From Crenobacter intestini (GTDB lineage: Bacteria > Pseudomonadota > Gammaproteobacteria > Burkholderiales > Chromobacteriaceae): a stretch of 64,000 nucleotides of DNA. Positions within the stretch are counted from its first letter, which is position 1. Each line of letters starts with the position of its first letter. The translations under genes and the position numbers were made by a program. The notes beneath the pieces were generated by a model. It was not told the origin of the DNA, did no database searches, and saw nothing but the letters and a program-made list of their open reading frames with translations. Below, one piece after another: positions 1 to 10,600 of the stretch. The stretch lies in the NCBI RefSeq assembly GCF_004919095.1, contig NZ_STGJ01000009.1, positions 99,893-163,892 of the forward strand. Reading direction: 5' to 3'.

Positions 1-20
1 GCGGCACCTCGCACGCGACA

Positions 21-51
21 ACCGGCCGGGTTTTTCCCGGCCGGTTTTTTT
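21..51 (+). terminator. Rho-independent terminator of an upstream gene
   Basis: A perfect 10-bp stem (ACCGGCCGGG with CCCGGCCGGT) around a TTTTT loop is followed by a T-run. It ends transcription arriving from a gene left of the window. Confidence 0.85.
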
Positions 52-62
52 GCGCGTCCCCC

Positions 63-91
63 TTGAAAGGGGCTGATTCGGCTGCAATATG
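63..91 (+). promoter_or_regulatory. Possible promoter of the peroxiredoxin gene
   Basis: TTGAAA (63-68) is followed 17 bp later by AATATG (86-91), a weak -10 match. The -35 lies in a small palindrome (CCCCTT-GA-AAGGGG, 59-72), and a perfect 16-bp palindrome (135-150) lies in the leader. The assignment is inference from spacing. Confidence 0.3.
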
Positions 92-182
92 CTTTCTGGT
101 TGCCGTGGACCTGTCCGCGGCCGCTTCGCAGGTGCCCGCGCCGGCGCGGGATGACCAATCCTATCTTCTCAGGAGCAAACAG

Positions 183-797
183 ATGGCCGTACTCGTAGGC
201 AAGCAAGCCCCGTTCTTTGATGGCGACAAGACTTTCTCCGCCGTGCTCGGCGACGGTCAGATCGTCGACAACTACAGCTTCAAGGACGCGACCGCCGGCA
301 AGTACGCCGTGGTGTTCTTCTACCCGCTGGATTTCACCTTCGTCTGCCCGTCCGAGCTGATCGCATTCGACCATCGCCTGGAAGAGTTCAGGCAGCGCAA
401 CGTAGAAGTGATCGGCGTGTCGATCGATAGCCAGTTCACCCACGCCGCGTGGCGCAACACCGCCGTCGAGCAGGGCGGCATCGGCCAGGTCGGCTATACG
501 CTGGTCGCCGACATCCAGCACGCGCTGTGCCAGGCCTACGACGTCGAGGCCGACGAGGGCGTCGCCTTCCGCGGCTCCTTCCTGATCGACCGCTCGGGCG
601 TGGTGCAGCACCAGGTCGTCAACAACCTGCCGCTGGGCCGCAATATCGACGAGATGCTGCGCATGGTCGACGCGCTGCAGTTCACCGAAGAGCACGGCGA
701 AGTCTGCCCGGCCGGCTGGAACAAGGGCAAGAAGGGCATGAAGGCGAGTGCCGAAGGCGTCGCCAGCTACCTGGCCGAGAACGCCAAGGAGCTGTAA
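183..797 (+). CDS. Typical 2-Cys peroxiredoxin (AhpC/Prx1 class)
   Basis: A 204-residue thiol peroxidase that reduces hydrogen peroxide and organic peroxides in the cytoplasm. The peroxidatic cysteine sits in FTFVCPSE near residue 50 and the resolving cysteine in GEVCPAGW near residue 171, the layout of typical 2-Cys enzymes. The reading frame extends upstream to 63. The ATG at 183 is chosen because AGGAG lies 7 bases before it and the family begins with this kind of sequence (MAVLVGKQAPFF). The gene stands alone between two terminators. No ahpF-type reductase is adjacent, so the electron donor is unknown. Confidence 0.93.
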   Translation: MAVLVGKQAPFFDGDKTFSAVLGDGQIVDNYSFKDATAGKYAVVFFYPLDFTFVCPSELIAFDHRLEEFRQRNVEVIGVSIDSQFTHAAWRNTAVEQGGIGQVGYTLVADIQHALCQAYDVEADEGVAFRGSFLIDRSGVVQHQVVNNLPLGRNIDEMLRMVDALQFTEEHGEVCPAGWNKGKKGMKASAEGVASYLAENAKEL

Positions 798-818
798 GCC
801 GCCTGTCTGGTCAGGTCC

Positions 819-848
819 AAAACCCGCGCCCGAGGCGCGGGTTTTTTT
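819..848. terminator. Bidirectional terminator between peroxiredoxin and trpS
   Basis: AACCCGCGCC (821-830) pairs with GGCGCGGGTT (834-843) across a CGA loop. A T-run follows on the plus strand and a short A-run precedes it, so it can serve both convergent genes. Confidence 0.85.
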
Positions 849-854
849 CGGCCT

Positions 855-2003
<1,149 letters not shown>

Positions 2004-2073
2004 TCAAGCTCGGAAGGCTGGATCGGCTGGGCATGGCGCTATCGTCTTCCCCGGCGTCCCTGCTTGTCAAGGC

Positions 2074-2892
2074 TCAGAAACGGCGGGTCAGGCCGGCCTT
2101 GAGCATGATGGTGGTCGAGATCTCCTCGATCGACTTGTGGGTGGTACTGATGAACGGGATGCCGTGCTGGCGGAACATCGACTCGGCCTCGTTCACCTCG
2201 TAGCGGCAGTTGTCCATGCTCGCGTAGCGCGAGTCGCGGCGCCGCTCGGTGCGGATGTTGTGCAGGCGCTGCGGGTCGATGGTCAGCCCGAAGATCTTCT
2301 GGCGGAACGGCAGCAGCATCTTGGGCAGGGTCGGGCAGTCCAGCTCTTCCGGGGTCAGCGGGTAGTTGGCCGCCTTGATCCCGTATTGCAGCGCAAGGTA
2401 CAGGCAGGTCGGCGTCTTGCCCGAGCGCGACACGCCGACCAGGATCACGTCGGCCTCCTCGAGGTCCTTGAGCTTGACGCCGTCGTCGTGGTCGAGCGAG
2501 AAGTTCACCGCGGCCATCCGGTAGTCGTAACGCTCCTCGTTGACGAGGCCGTGCGTCTTGCCGACGAGCAGCGACGGTTTCTGCCCCAGTTCGTTTTCGA
2601 TCTGCCCGATGAAGGTCTCGAAGAAGTCGATCGACAGCGCGCAATCGACCTTGAACACCGCCCGTATCGCCGGGTCGACGATGCTGGTGAACAGCAGCGG
2701 TCGGTGGTGGTCCGAACCCGCGCGCTCGCGGATGGTGGCGACGACTTCCTCGGCTTTCTCGACGGTGTCGACGTAGGGGATGGTCTCGCGCTTGAACTCC
2801 TGCTCGAACTGGGTCAGCAGGGTCGAGCCCATTGCCTCGGCGGTGATGCCGGTACGGTCGGACACGAAGAAGGCGGAGCGGCGGTGTGGCAT
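2074..2892 (-). CDS. ppsR: Phosphoenolpyruvate synthase regulatory protein (bifunctional kinase/pyrophosphorylase)
   Basis: 272-residue PSRP/DUF299 family protein. Members inactivate PEP synthase by ADP-dependent threonine phosphorylation and reactivate it by phosphate-dependent dephosphorylation. The family P-loop is visible as [16 protein letters not shown] near residue 152, and the N-terminus ([15 protein letters not shown]) is characteristic. It is transcribed divergently from its target gene ppsA, 192 bp away, which supports the assignment. A TATAAT sequence on the minus strand (2940-2945) could be its -10 element, but I see no good -35. Confidence 0.93.
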   Translation of the reverse strand: MPHRRSAFFVSDRTGITAEAMGSTLLTQFEQEFKRETIPYVDTVEKAEEVVATIRERAGSDHHRPLLFTSIVDPAIRAVFKVDCALSIDFFETFIGQIENELGQKPSLLVGKTHGLVNEERYDYRMAAVNFSLDHDDGVKLKDLEEADVILVGVSRSGKTPTCLYLALQYGIKAANYPLTPEELDCPTLPKMLLPFRQKIFGLTIDPQRLHNIRTERRRDSRYASMDNCRYEVNEAESMFRQHGIPFISTTHKSIEEISTTIMLKAGLTRRF

Positions 2893-3010
2893 GGGTTTCC
2901 CCCTATCTGGATCAATAAATGTCTGCTGCGGATTGCGCTATTATATCGCCGCCTTGCGCGGGGCCGGGTGTTTGCCGCGTCATGCAGCATTCATATTGCG
3001 GTGCAAAACC

Positions 3011-3039
3011 TTACGCAATGCACCGAGTATTCGTATAGA
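3011..3039 (+). promoter_or_regulatory. Candidate ppsA promoter
   Basis: TTACGC (3011-3016), a 17-bp spacer and TATAGA (3034-3039) lie 46 bp upstream of the ppsA start codon. Confidence 0.4.
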
Positions 3040-3084
3040 ATCGCGCAACCGAAATTCGTCCAATCCACACAGGAAGAGATAGTG

Positions 3085-5472
3085 ATGGCTGACAGCTACG
3101 TCATCTGGTTCGAGAAGCTGCGTATGACCGACGTCGAAGAGGTGGGCGGCAAGAACGCTTCCCTCGGCGAGATGATCAGTCAACTCGCGGGTTCCGGAGT
3201 CCGCGTCCCCGGCGGTTTCGCCACCACGGCCGAGGCCTACCGTGACTTTCTGAACCACAACGGCCTGGCCGACCGCATCAATGCGAAGCTGAACCAGCTG
3301 GACATCGATGACGTGACCGAGCTGGCCCGCGTCGGCAAGGAAATCCGTCAGTGGATCATCGACACGCCGTTCCCGGAGAAGCTCGACCAGGACATCGCCC
3401 AGGCGTGGGCCAAGATGGTCGACGACGCCGGCGGTGCCGACATCTCGGTCGCCGTGCGTTCCTCCGCCACGGCCGAAGACCTGCCGGACGCCTCGTTCGC
3501 CGGCCAGCAGGAAACCTTCCTCAACATCCGCGGCCTCGACAACGTCAAGGACGCGATGAAGCATGTGTTCGCGTCGCTGTATAACGACCGTGCGATCTCC
3601 TACCGCGTGCACAAGGGCTTCGCCCACGACGTGGTCGCGCTGTCCGCCGGCGTGCAGCGCATGGTGCGCTCCGACATCGGCGCTTCCGGCGTGATGTTCA
3701 CCATCGACACCGAGTCGGGCTTCGAAGACGTGGTGTTCATCACCGCCTCCTACGGCCTCGGCGAGACCGTGGTGCAAGGCGCGGTGAACCCGGACGAATT
3801 CTACGTACACAAGCCGACGCTGGATGCCGGCCGCCCGGCCATCCTGCGCAAGACCATGGGCTCCAAGCTGATCAAGATGGAGTTCACCGACGCGTCGCAA
3901 GCCGGCCGCTCGGTGCGCACGCTGGACGTCGAGCCCGAACTGCGCAAGCAGTTCTCGATCTCGGAAGCCGAGATCGAGGAGCTGGCGCGCTACGCCCAGA
4001 TCATCGAGAAGCACTACCAGCGTCCGATGGACATCGAGTGGGGCCGCGACGGCGTCGACGGCAAGCTCTACATCCTGCAGGCGCGTCCCGAGACCGTGAA
4101 GTCGCAGGAAAACCGCGTCGACACGCTGCGCCGCTACCGCCTGAACAGCAAGTCCGCCGTGCTGGCCGAAGGCCGCGCGATCGGCCAGAAGATCGGCCAG
4201 GGCGTGGTGCGCATGATCAGGGACGCGTCCGAGATGGACCGCGTGAAGGCCGGCGACGTGCTGGTCACCGACATGACCGACCCGGATTGGGAACCGGTGA
4301 TGAAGCGCGCGGCTGCGATCGTGACCAACCGCGGCGGCCGTACCTGCCACGCGGCGATCATCGCGCGCGAACTGGGCATCCCGGCCGTGGTCGGCTGCGG
4401 CGACGCGACCGACGTGCTGCGTGACGGCATGGAAGTGACCGTTTCCTGCGCCGAAGGCGACGCCGGCCTGATCTACGAAGGCCTGCTCGACGTCGAAGTG
4501 ATCGACCTCAAGCTCGACTCGATGCCGAAGAGCCCGGTCAAGATCATGATGAACGTCGGCAACCCGGAACTCGCGTTCGACTTCGCGCAGCTGCCGAACG
4601 AAGGCGTGGGTCTCGCCCGCATGGAATTCGTGATCAACCGCCAGATCGGCATCCACCCGAAGGCGCTGCTCGAATTTGACAGCCTGTCGGCCGACCTGAA
4701 GGCGACCATCAGCGACCGCATCGCCGGCTACGCGAGTCCGGTCGACTTCTACGTCGACAAGATCGCCGAAGGCGTGTCGACGCTGGCCGCGGCCTTCTCG
4801 CCGAAGAAGGTCATCGTACGCATGTCCGACTTCAAGTCGAACGAGTACGCGAACCTGATCGGCGGCAGCCTGTACGAGCCGCACGAAGAGAACCCGATGA
4901 TCGGCTTCCGCGGCGCCGCGCGCTACGTCGCCGACAGCTTCCGCGACTGCTTCGAGCTCGAGTGCCGTGCGATCAAGCATGTGCGCGACGTGATGGGCCT
5001 GACCAACGTCGAGGTGATGATCCCGTTCGTGCGTACCGTCGCCGAAGCGCGCGCGGTGGTCGACATCCTGGCCGGCTTCGGCCTCAAGCGCGGCGAAAAC
5101 GGCCTGCGCCTGATCATGATGTGCGAACTGCCGTCCAACGCGGTGCTCGCCGAGCAGTTCCTCGAGTACTTCGACGGCTTCTCGATTGGCTCGAACGACA
5201 TGACCCAGCTGACCCTCGGCGTCGACCGCGACTCCGGCGGCCCGATCGCCACGACCTTCGACGAGCGCAACGACGCGGTCAAGGCGATGCTTTCGATGGC
5301 CATCAGCGCCTGCCGCAAGCAGGGCAAGTACGTCGGTATCTGTGGCCAGGGCCCGTCCGACCACCCCGACTTCGCCAAGTGGCTGGTGGAAGAGGGCATC
5401 GAGACCGTGTCGCTGAACCCGGACACCGTGGTCGAGACCTGGCTGTACCTTGCCAAGGAACTGAACGCGTAA
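3085..5472 (+). CDS. ppsA: Phosphoenolpyruvate synthase (pyruvate, water dikinase)
   Basis: 795-residue gluconeogenic enzyme that converts pyruvate, ATP and water to PEP, AMP and phosphate. The order is an N-terminal ATP-grasp domain, the swivelling phosphohistidine domain with [14 protein letters not shown] (catalytic His about residue 422), and the C-terminal PEP-binding barrel with the cysteine motif near [11 protein letters not shown]. The open frame extends to 2137. The ATG at 3085 is chosen because AGGAAGAG lies 6-13 bases upstream and [12 protein letters not shown] matches family starts. It is divergent from its regulator ppsR and ends in a strong terminator. Confidence 0.96.
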   Translation: MADSYVIWFEKLRMTDVEEVGGKNASLGEMISQLAGSGVRVPGGFATTAEAYRDFLNHNGLADRINAKLNQLDIDDVTELARVGKEIRQWIIDTPFPEKLDQDIAQAWAKMVDDAGGADISVAVRSSATAEDLPDASFAGQQETFLNIRGLDNVKDAMKHVFASLYNDRAISYRVHKGFAHDVVALSAGVQRMVRSDIGASGVMFTIDTESGFEDVVFITASYGLGETVVQGAVNPDEFYVHKPTLDAGRPAILRKTMGSKLIKMEFTDASQAGRSVRTLDVEPELRKQFSISEAEIEELARYAQIIEKHYQRPMDIEWGRDGVDGKLYILQARPETVKSQENRVDTLRRYRLNSKSAVLAEGRAIGQKIGQGVVRMIRDASEMDRVKAGDVLVTDMTDPDWEPVMKRAAAIVTNRGGRTCHAAIIARELGIPAVVGCGDATDVLRDGMEVTVSCAEGDAGLIYEGLLDVEVIDLKLDSMPKSPVKIMMNVGNPELAFDFAQLPNEGVGLARMEFVINRQIGIHPKALLEFDSLSADLKATISDRIAGYASPVDFYVDKIAEGVSTLAAAFSPKKVIVRMSDFKSNEYANLIGGSLYEPHEENPMIGFRGAARYVADSFRDCFELECRAIKHVRDVMGLTNVEVMIPFVRTVAEARAVVDILAGFGLKRGENGLRLIMMCELPSNAVLAEQFLEYFDGFSIGSNDMTQLTLGVDRDSGGPIATTFDERNDAVKAMLSMAISACRKQGKYVGICGQGPSDHPDFAKWLVEEGIETVSLNPDTVVETWLYLAKELNA

Positions 5473-5495
5473 GCGTTTGCTGCCTTCGCGTCCCG

Positions 5496-5526
5496 AACCG
5501 CCCGGCTTGCTGGGCGGTTTTGTTTT
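5496..5526 (+). terminator. ppsA terminator
   Basis: AACCGCCC (5496-5503) pairs with GGGCGGTT (5512-5519), followed by TTTGTTTTG. Confidence 0.8.
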
Positions 5527-5556
5527 GTCTGCGCGAGATGTGAAAGAGCCTGCTCG

Positions 5557-5573
5557 CTTAAGTTTTCTTTAAG
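5557..5573 (+). promoter_or_regulatory. PmrA/QseB-type response-regulator box
   Basis: CTTAAG-TTTTC-TTTAAG is a direct repeat of two hexamers spaced by 5 bp, the published architecture of PmrA and QseB binding sites. It lies 53 bp upstream of the first YgiW-type gene. A CCTAAT (5583-5588) downstream could act as -10. The match is seen in the sequence; which regulator binds is inference. Confidence 0.5.
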
Positions 5574-5625
5574 GTGGCTCGGGCCTAATGCGTGCATCGA
5601 AAGCCAACGCACAAGGACAACCCGC

Positions 5626-5973
5626 ATGAAAAAAGCCGCCATCGCCGCCCTGTTTGCCGCACTTGCTCCGCTCGCCGCCTACGCCGCCTACCAGGGGCCG
5701 GGCAGCGCGCCTGCCGTGCGCACCATCACCCAGGCCCAGTCCGCCGGCGACGACGCCGCCTTCCTGCTCGAAGGGCGCCTCACGAAGAAGCTCGGCCACG
5801 AGCGCTACCTGTTTGCCGACCAGAGCGGCGAGGGCGAGGTCGAGATCGACGACAAGCGCCTGCCCGGCGTCGCCTTCGACGACAAGGTCCGCGTGCGCCT
5901 GAGCGGCAAGGTCGACAAGGCGTGGTACGGGGCGCGAGAAGTCGAGGTCAAGCGCGTCGAACTGCTCGACTGA
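5626..5973 (+). CDS. YgiW/YdeI-type periplasmic OB-fold (BOF) stress protein, copy 1
   Basis: 115-residue secreted protein with a signal peptide (MKKAAIAALFAALAPLAAYA, cleavage after AYA). The mature part matches the BOF family: a QGPG start, a FLLEGRLTKKLGHERYLF strand pair, and VEIDD followed by VRVRLSGKVD. Relatives (YgiW, YdeI) are periplasmic and linked to stress tolerance, and ygiW is found next to qseBC in enterobacteria. AAGGA lies 9 bases before the ATG. It is the first of two tandem paralogues and follows the PmrA/QseB-like box. Confidence 0.82.
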   Translation: MKKAAIAALFAALAPLAAYAAYQGPGSAPAVRTITQAQSAGDDAAFLLEGRLTKKLGHERYLFADQSGEGEVEIDDKRLPGVAFDDKVRVRLSGKVDKAWYGAREVEVKRVELLD

Positions 5974-6053
5974 GGCAGGCAGTCCGCCAGAGTCGGCCTA
6001 TAACGTAGGTCGAAGTTCTACCCTTTATCCATATTGAAGAACAGGAGCATTCC

Positions 6054-6416
6054 ATGTCTGCCAAGAAGACTGTCCTCGCGCTGGCCCTCGCCCTCACCGT
6101 CGGTACACCGCTGATCGCCCAGGCCGGCTACACCGGCCCCGGCGCGCAGCCGCCCGCCAAGATGAGCGCGCAAGAGGCGATCAAGGCGGCCGACGACACG
6201 GCGGTGGTGCTCGAAGGCCATATCGTCCGTCACCTGGGCAAGGATCGTTACCTGTTCCGTGACGCCAGCGGCGAGATCACGGTCGAGATCGACCACAAGC
6301 ACATGCCCAAGGCCAACTTCGATGCCAAGCAGCGCGTGCGCCTGAGCGGCGAGGTCGACCGCGAACTGGCCGGGCAGGACGAAGTCGACGTCAAGCAGGT
6401 CGAGTTACTGAAATAA
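6054..6416 (+). CDS. YgiW/YdeI-type periplasmic OB-fold (BOF) stress protein, copy 2
   Basis: 120-residue paralogue of the preceding gene, with a signal peptide ending in LIAQA and the same core (YTGPGAQ, VVLEGHIVRHLGKDRYLF, VEIDHKHMP, VRLSGEVD). An 80-bp spacer separates the two, with no terminator between them, so one transcript is likely, although the spacer is long enough for its own promoter. AGGAGC lies 7 bases before the ATG. The strong shared core indicates a tandem duplication. The ligand is unknown. Confidence 0.82.
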   Translation: MSAKKTVLALALALTVGTPLIAQAGYTGPGAQPPAKMSAQEAIKAADDTAVVLEGHIVRHLGKDRYLFRDASGEITVEIDHKHMPKANFDAKQRVRLSGEVDRELAGQDEVDVKQVELLK

Positions 6417-6436
6417 GGCGGCGCGAGCCGGACGCG

Positions 6437-6466
6437 AAAAACCCGCAGCGTGCTGCGGGTTTTTTG
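6437..6466 (+). terminator. Terminator after the YgiW-type pair
   Basis: ACCCGCAGC (6441-6449) pairs with GCTGCGGGT (6452-6460), with A-rich sequence before and TTTTTT after. Confidence 0.88.
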
Positions 6467-6549
6467 TGCGCGCACCCACCGCTGCGTAAGTTAGACGGCG
6501 TATGCTATCAGGTGGCAAAATGCCATGAGCAAAATGTCTGGTGGTTTGT

Positions 6550-7446
6550 ATGCTTCCCTACCTTGCGCTGATCCTTGCGATGCTGCTGTGGGCCAGTTCC
6601 TTCATTGCGCTGAAATACGTGTTCGCCGTGTTCGACCCGGTCGCCGTGCTGTTCGCCCGCATGCTGATCGCCACCGTCTGCGTGCTGCCGCTGATCCGGC
6701 TGACCGGCGCGCGCGGCCACTACCGAAAGGGGGACTGGAAGTGGCTTCTGGCGCTGGGGCTGGCCGAGCCTTGCCTCTATTTCCTGTTCGAGGCGCAGGC
6801 GCTGATGCTCACCAGCGCGTCTCAGGCGGCGATCCTCACCGCGACGCTGCCGATGCTGGTCGCGGTCGGCGCGATGCTGTTCCTCGGCGAGCGGCAATCG
6901 GCGCGCATGTGGGCGGGGATGGCAGTGTCGATGGCCGGTGTAGTCTGGCTGACCGCCGGGGCAGGTGAGAGCGCATCCGCGCCCAACCCGGTGCTCGGCA
7001 ACCTGCTGCAGTTCCTGGCGATGGTGTGCGGGGCCGCCTACATGCTGGTCGCCAAGCGCCTGTCCGGCCGCTACTCGCCGCTGTTGCTCACCTGCGTGCA
7101 GTCGGTGACCGGCAGTCTGTGGTTCGGCGCCGCCATGTTCACGCCGTGGGTCGAATGGCCGACCGTGTTCCCGCTGTGGCCGAGCTTCTGGGTGGTGTAT
7201 CTGGGCGCCGGCATCACGCTGGGCTCGTACGGGCTCTACACCTGGGCGGTGTGTCGGGTGCCGGTTGCGCAGGCGGCGATGTTCACCAACCTGATCCCGG
7301 TGTTCGCGGTGCTGCTGGCGTGGGCCATCCTCGGCGAGACGCTGAATGCCGCGCAGTGGTTCGCCTGCGTGCTGGTGTTCGCAGGGGTGTGGCTGAGCCA
7401 GCGCCAAAACGAAGCCGCGCCGAGCGCGGCCGCGCAGGCCGGCTGA
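6550..7446 (+). CDS. EamA/DMT-family transporter
   Basis: 298-residue inner-membrane protein of the drug/metabolite transporter superfamily. It has about ten hydrophobic helices in two EamA repeats, the first containing ALIALAMLLWASSF-like sequence and the second starting near LQFLAMVCGAAYMLVAKRL. The repeat signatures (FLGER in the first, ILGETLNAAQW in the second) are typical. The ATG at 6550 is preferred because GGTGG lies 5 bases upstream; an in-frame GTG at 6541 is an alternative. The substrate cannot be read from sequence; relatives export amino acids or metabolites. Confidence 0.85.
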   Translation: MLPYLALILAMLLWASSFIALKYVFAVFDPVAVLFARMLIATVCVLPLIRLTGARGHYRKGDWKWLLALGLAEPCLYFLFEAQALMLTSASQAAILTATLPMLVAVGAMLFLGERQSARMWAGMAVSMAGVVWLTAGAGESASAPNPVLGNLLQFLAMVCGAAYMLVAKRLSGRYSPLLLTCVQSVTGSLWFGAAMFTPWVEWPTVFPLWPSFWVVYLGAGITLGSYGLYTWAVCRVPVAQAAMFTNLIPVFAVLLAWAILGETLNAAQWFACVLVFAGVWLSQRQNEAAPSAAAQAG

Positions 7447-7508
7447 GGGGCTAGCCACCCTTGCCGCGCGGCGTCACGCGGGGCAGGGCTGCCTGCCCGC
7501 GGGCGGCG

Positions 7509-7631
7509 CTGCACGGTGTCTTCTCCCGCTGGCCGGTGGGTTACGGCCTGTGGCCTAACCCACCCTACGCCCTGCACGATGTCTTCTCCCGCTGGCTGGT
7601 GGGTTACGGCCTGCGGCCTAACCTACCCTAC
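7509..7631. repeat. Two tandem copies of a REP-like palindromic element
   Basis: A 60-bp unit (7509-7568) recurs at 7572-7631 with few changes. Each copy contains an inverted pair, GGTGGGTTA and TAACCCACC (7535-7543/7556-7564; 7598-7606/7619-7627, one mismatch in copy 2), closing a GGCC-flanked loop. The same arms occur at 33680-33745, so this is a dispersed intergenic family. It fills most of the space between the EamA gene and mfd. Confidence 0.8.
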
Positions 7632-7660
7632 GGTGCGGGCGGGAGAGGGGCGGGTGAGGG

Positions 7661-10600
7661 TCAGGCCAGCGCCTTCATGATCTCGCGCACCTTGGCGACG
7701 CGCGCGGCGACATCGGCGAGCTTCACCTCGCAGCGCAGCTTGTCGGGGCCGGCCATCTTGTAGCCCTTGCCGCTTTGCATCAGCGCAATGATCTTGATCG
7801 GGTCGACGTCGGGTTTCTTGACGAAACTCAGCTGCACCACGCTGTCGCTCGCCTCCAGCTTGGCGACGCCGAGGGCCTTGGCCATCAGGCGCAGCTGGTG
7901 GCTCTCGATCAGCGTCTTCACGGCTTGCGGCGGCAGGCCGAAGCGGTCGATCAGCTCCTCGTGCATGGCGTCGATCTCGTCGCTGCTCTCGCAGGTGGCG
8001 AGCCGCTTGTAGAGTACCAGCCGCTCGTGCACGTCCGGGCAGTACGCCTCGGGCAGCAGCGCCGGGCTGTACAGGTTGACTTCGGTAGTCACCCCCAGCG
8101 GCTGGTCGAGGTCGGGTTCGCGCCCTTTCTTGAGCGCGCGCACCGCCTGCTTGAGCATCTCGGTGTAGAGGCCGAAGCCGACTTCCTGCATTTCTCCCGA
8201 CTGGCCCTCGCCCAGCACTTCGCCGGCGCCGCGGATCTCCAGGTCGTGCATCGCCAGATAAAAACCCGCGCCCAGCTCCTCGGAGAGCTGGATCGCCTCC
8301 AGCCGCTTTTGCGCGTCGCGCGTCATGCCGTCCGGCGTGAGCAAATAGGCGTAGGCCTGGTGGTGGCTGCGCCCGACCCGGCCACGCAACTGGTGCAGCT
8401 GGGCGAGGCCGAAGCGGTCGGCGCGGTTGATCAGGATGGTGTTGGCGTTCGGGATGTCGATGCCGGTCTCGATGATGGTCGAGCACAGCAGGAGGTTGTA
8501 GCGCTGCTGCATGAAGTCGCGCATCACCTGCTCGAGTTCGCGCTCGGGCATCTGGCCGTGGGCGACGCCGATGCGTGCCTCGGGCAACAGTTCGGCGAGC
8601 TTGTCCCGCATATTGGGGATGGTGTCGACCTCGTTGTGCAGGAAGAACACCTGGCCGCCGCGCTTGAGTTCGCGCAGCACCGCCTCACGGATCACCCCGT
8701 CGCGCAAGGGGCTGACGAAGGTCTTCACCGACAGCCGGCGGCTGGGGGCGGTGGCGATCACGGAAAAGTCACGCAGGCCTTCCAGCGCCATCGACAGCGT
8801 GCGCGGGATCGGCGTCGCGGTCAGCGTCAGCACGTCGACGTTGGCGCGCAGCCGCTTGAGCTGCTCCTTCTGGCGCACGCCGAAGCGGTGCTCCTCGTCG
8901 ATGATGACGAGGCCGAGGTTCTTGAAGTGCACGTCCGGCTGCACCAGCTTGTGGGTGCCGATCACGATGTCGACCGAGCCGTCGGCGAGCCCCTTGAGCG
9001 CCGCCGTCGTCGCCTTCGAGGTGTTGAAGCGCGACAGGCTGGCGATCTTCACCGGCCAGTCGGCGAAGCGGTCGGCGAAGCTTTGCGCGTGCTGTTCGGC
9101 CAGAAGCGTGGTCGGCACCAGCACCGCCACCTGCTTGCCGCCCATCACCGCGACGAAGGCGGCCCTGAGCGCGACTTCGGTCTTGCCGAAGCCGACGTCG
9201 CCGCACACCAGGCGGTCCATCGGCTTGCCCGAGGTCATGTCGGCGATCACCGCCTCGATGGCGCTGGCCTGGTCGGCCGTCTCCTCGAAGCCGAAGCCCT
9301 CGGCGAACGCCTCGTAGTCGTGGTGGCTCATGGTGAAGGCGTGCCCCTCGCGCAGCGCGCGCTGCGCGTAGAGGTTGAGAAGCTCCGCAGCGGTGTCGCG
9401 CGCCTTCTCGGCGGCCTTCTTGCGCGCCTTCTCCCACGCCGGGTTGCCCAGGCGGTGCAGGTGTACCTCGTCGGCGGCGGCGCCTGCGTAGCGCGAGATC
9501 ATCGCCAGTTGTTCGACCGGCACGTAGAGCACCGCGCCGTCGGCGTACTCCAGCTGCATCAGCTCGGTCTCGCCCAGGCCCAGGTCCAGCGTGACGAGGC
9601 CCATGTAGCGGCCGATGCCGTGCGCCTCGTGCACCACCGGGTCGCCGACCTTCACCTCGGCCAGGTCGCGCAACATACTGTCCGAGCTGGCGACGCGCTT
9701 GCGCCGGCGCGTGCCGGCGCGCGCGACGTGACGGTAGAGTTCGGACTCGGTGATGACGACCAGTGCAGGGTCGAGTTGCGCGTAGCCCGACCACAGGGGG
9801 CCGACCGACAGCGCGACCTTCATGTCGCCCGACACAAACGCCGCCCAGTTGTCGACCGTCTGGGTGCGGATGCCGTTGTCGGCGAGGAAGGCCTGCATGG
9901 TCTCGCGCCGGCCCAGGCTCTCGGCGAGCAGCAGCACGCGCGCGTCGGTGGCGGCCAAATAGTCGGCCAGCTTTTGCAGCGGCGCGTCGGCGCGGCGCTC
10001 GACGGCCAGGTCGGGCAGCGCGGCAAACGGCAGCGCCTCACCCGTGTCGCCCGTCTCGAAGCGCGGCAAGGGCTTCACCAAACCCATCAACTCGTCGGCG
10101 CGCAAGAAGAGCGCGGTGGGCGGCAGCAGCGGCCGCTCCGGGTCGCCCAGGCCCATCCGGTAGCGGCTCTCCACTTCGCGCCAGAACTCTTCGGCGGCGC
10201 CTATCGCGTCGCCCAGCAGCACCACGGTGGGCGCCGTGCGGAAGTAGTCGATCAGCGTCGCCGTCTCGTCGAAGAACAGCGGCAGGTAGTACTCGATGCC
10301 GGCCGGCCAGCTGCTGGCGGACACGTCGCGGTAGATGCGGCTGCGGCTGGGGTCGCCCTCCATCCGCTCGCGCCAGTGCTGGCGAAAGGCGGTGACGCCG
10401 GCCTCGTCGGCCGGGTACTCGCGCGCCGGCAGCATGCGCACTTCGGGCACGGTGTCCTGCGTGCGCTGGCTGTCCGGGTCGAAGGTGCGGATCGATTCGA
10501 TCTCGTCGTCGAACAAATCGACCCGGAACGGCAGCGTGCTGCCCATCGGGTAGAGGTCGACCAGCCCGCCGCGGATCGAGAATTCGCCGGGCACCATCAC

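Noticed and set aside
2980..5364. A 794-codon open frame on the minus strand opposite ppsA
   Set aside because: His-, Val- and Asp-rich low-complexity translation with no domain; it is the antisense shadow of a GC-rich gene with strong codon bias.
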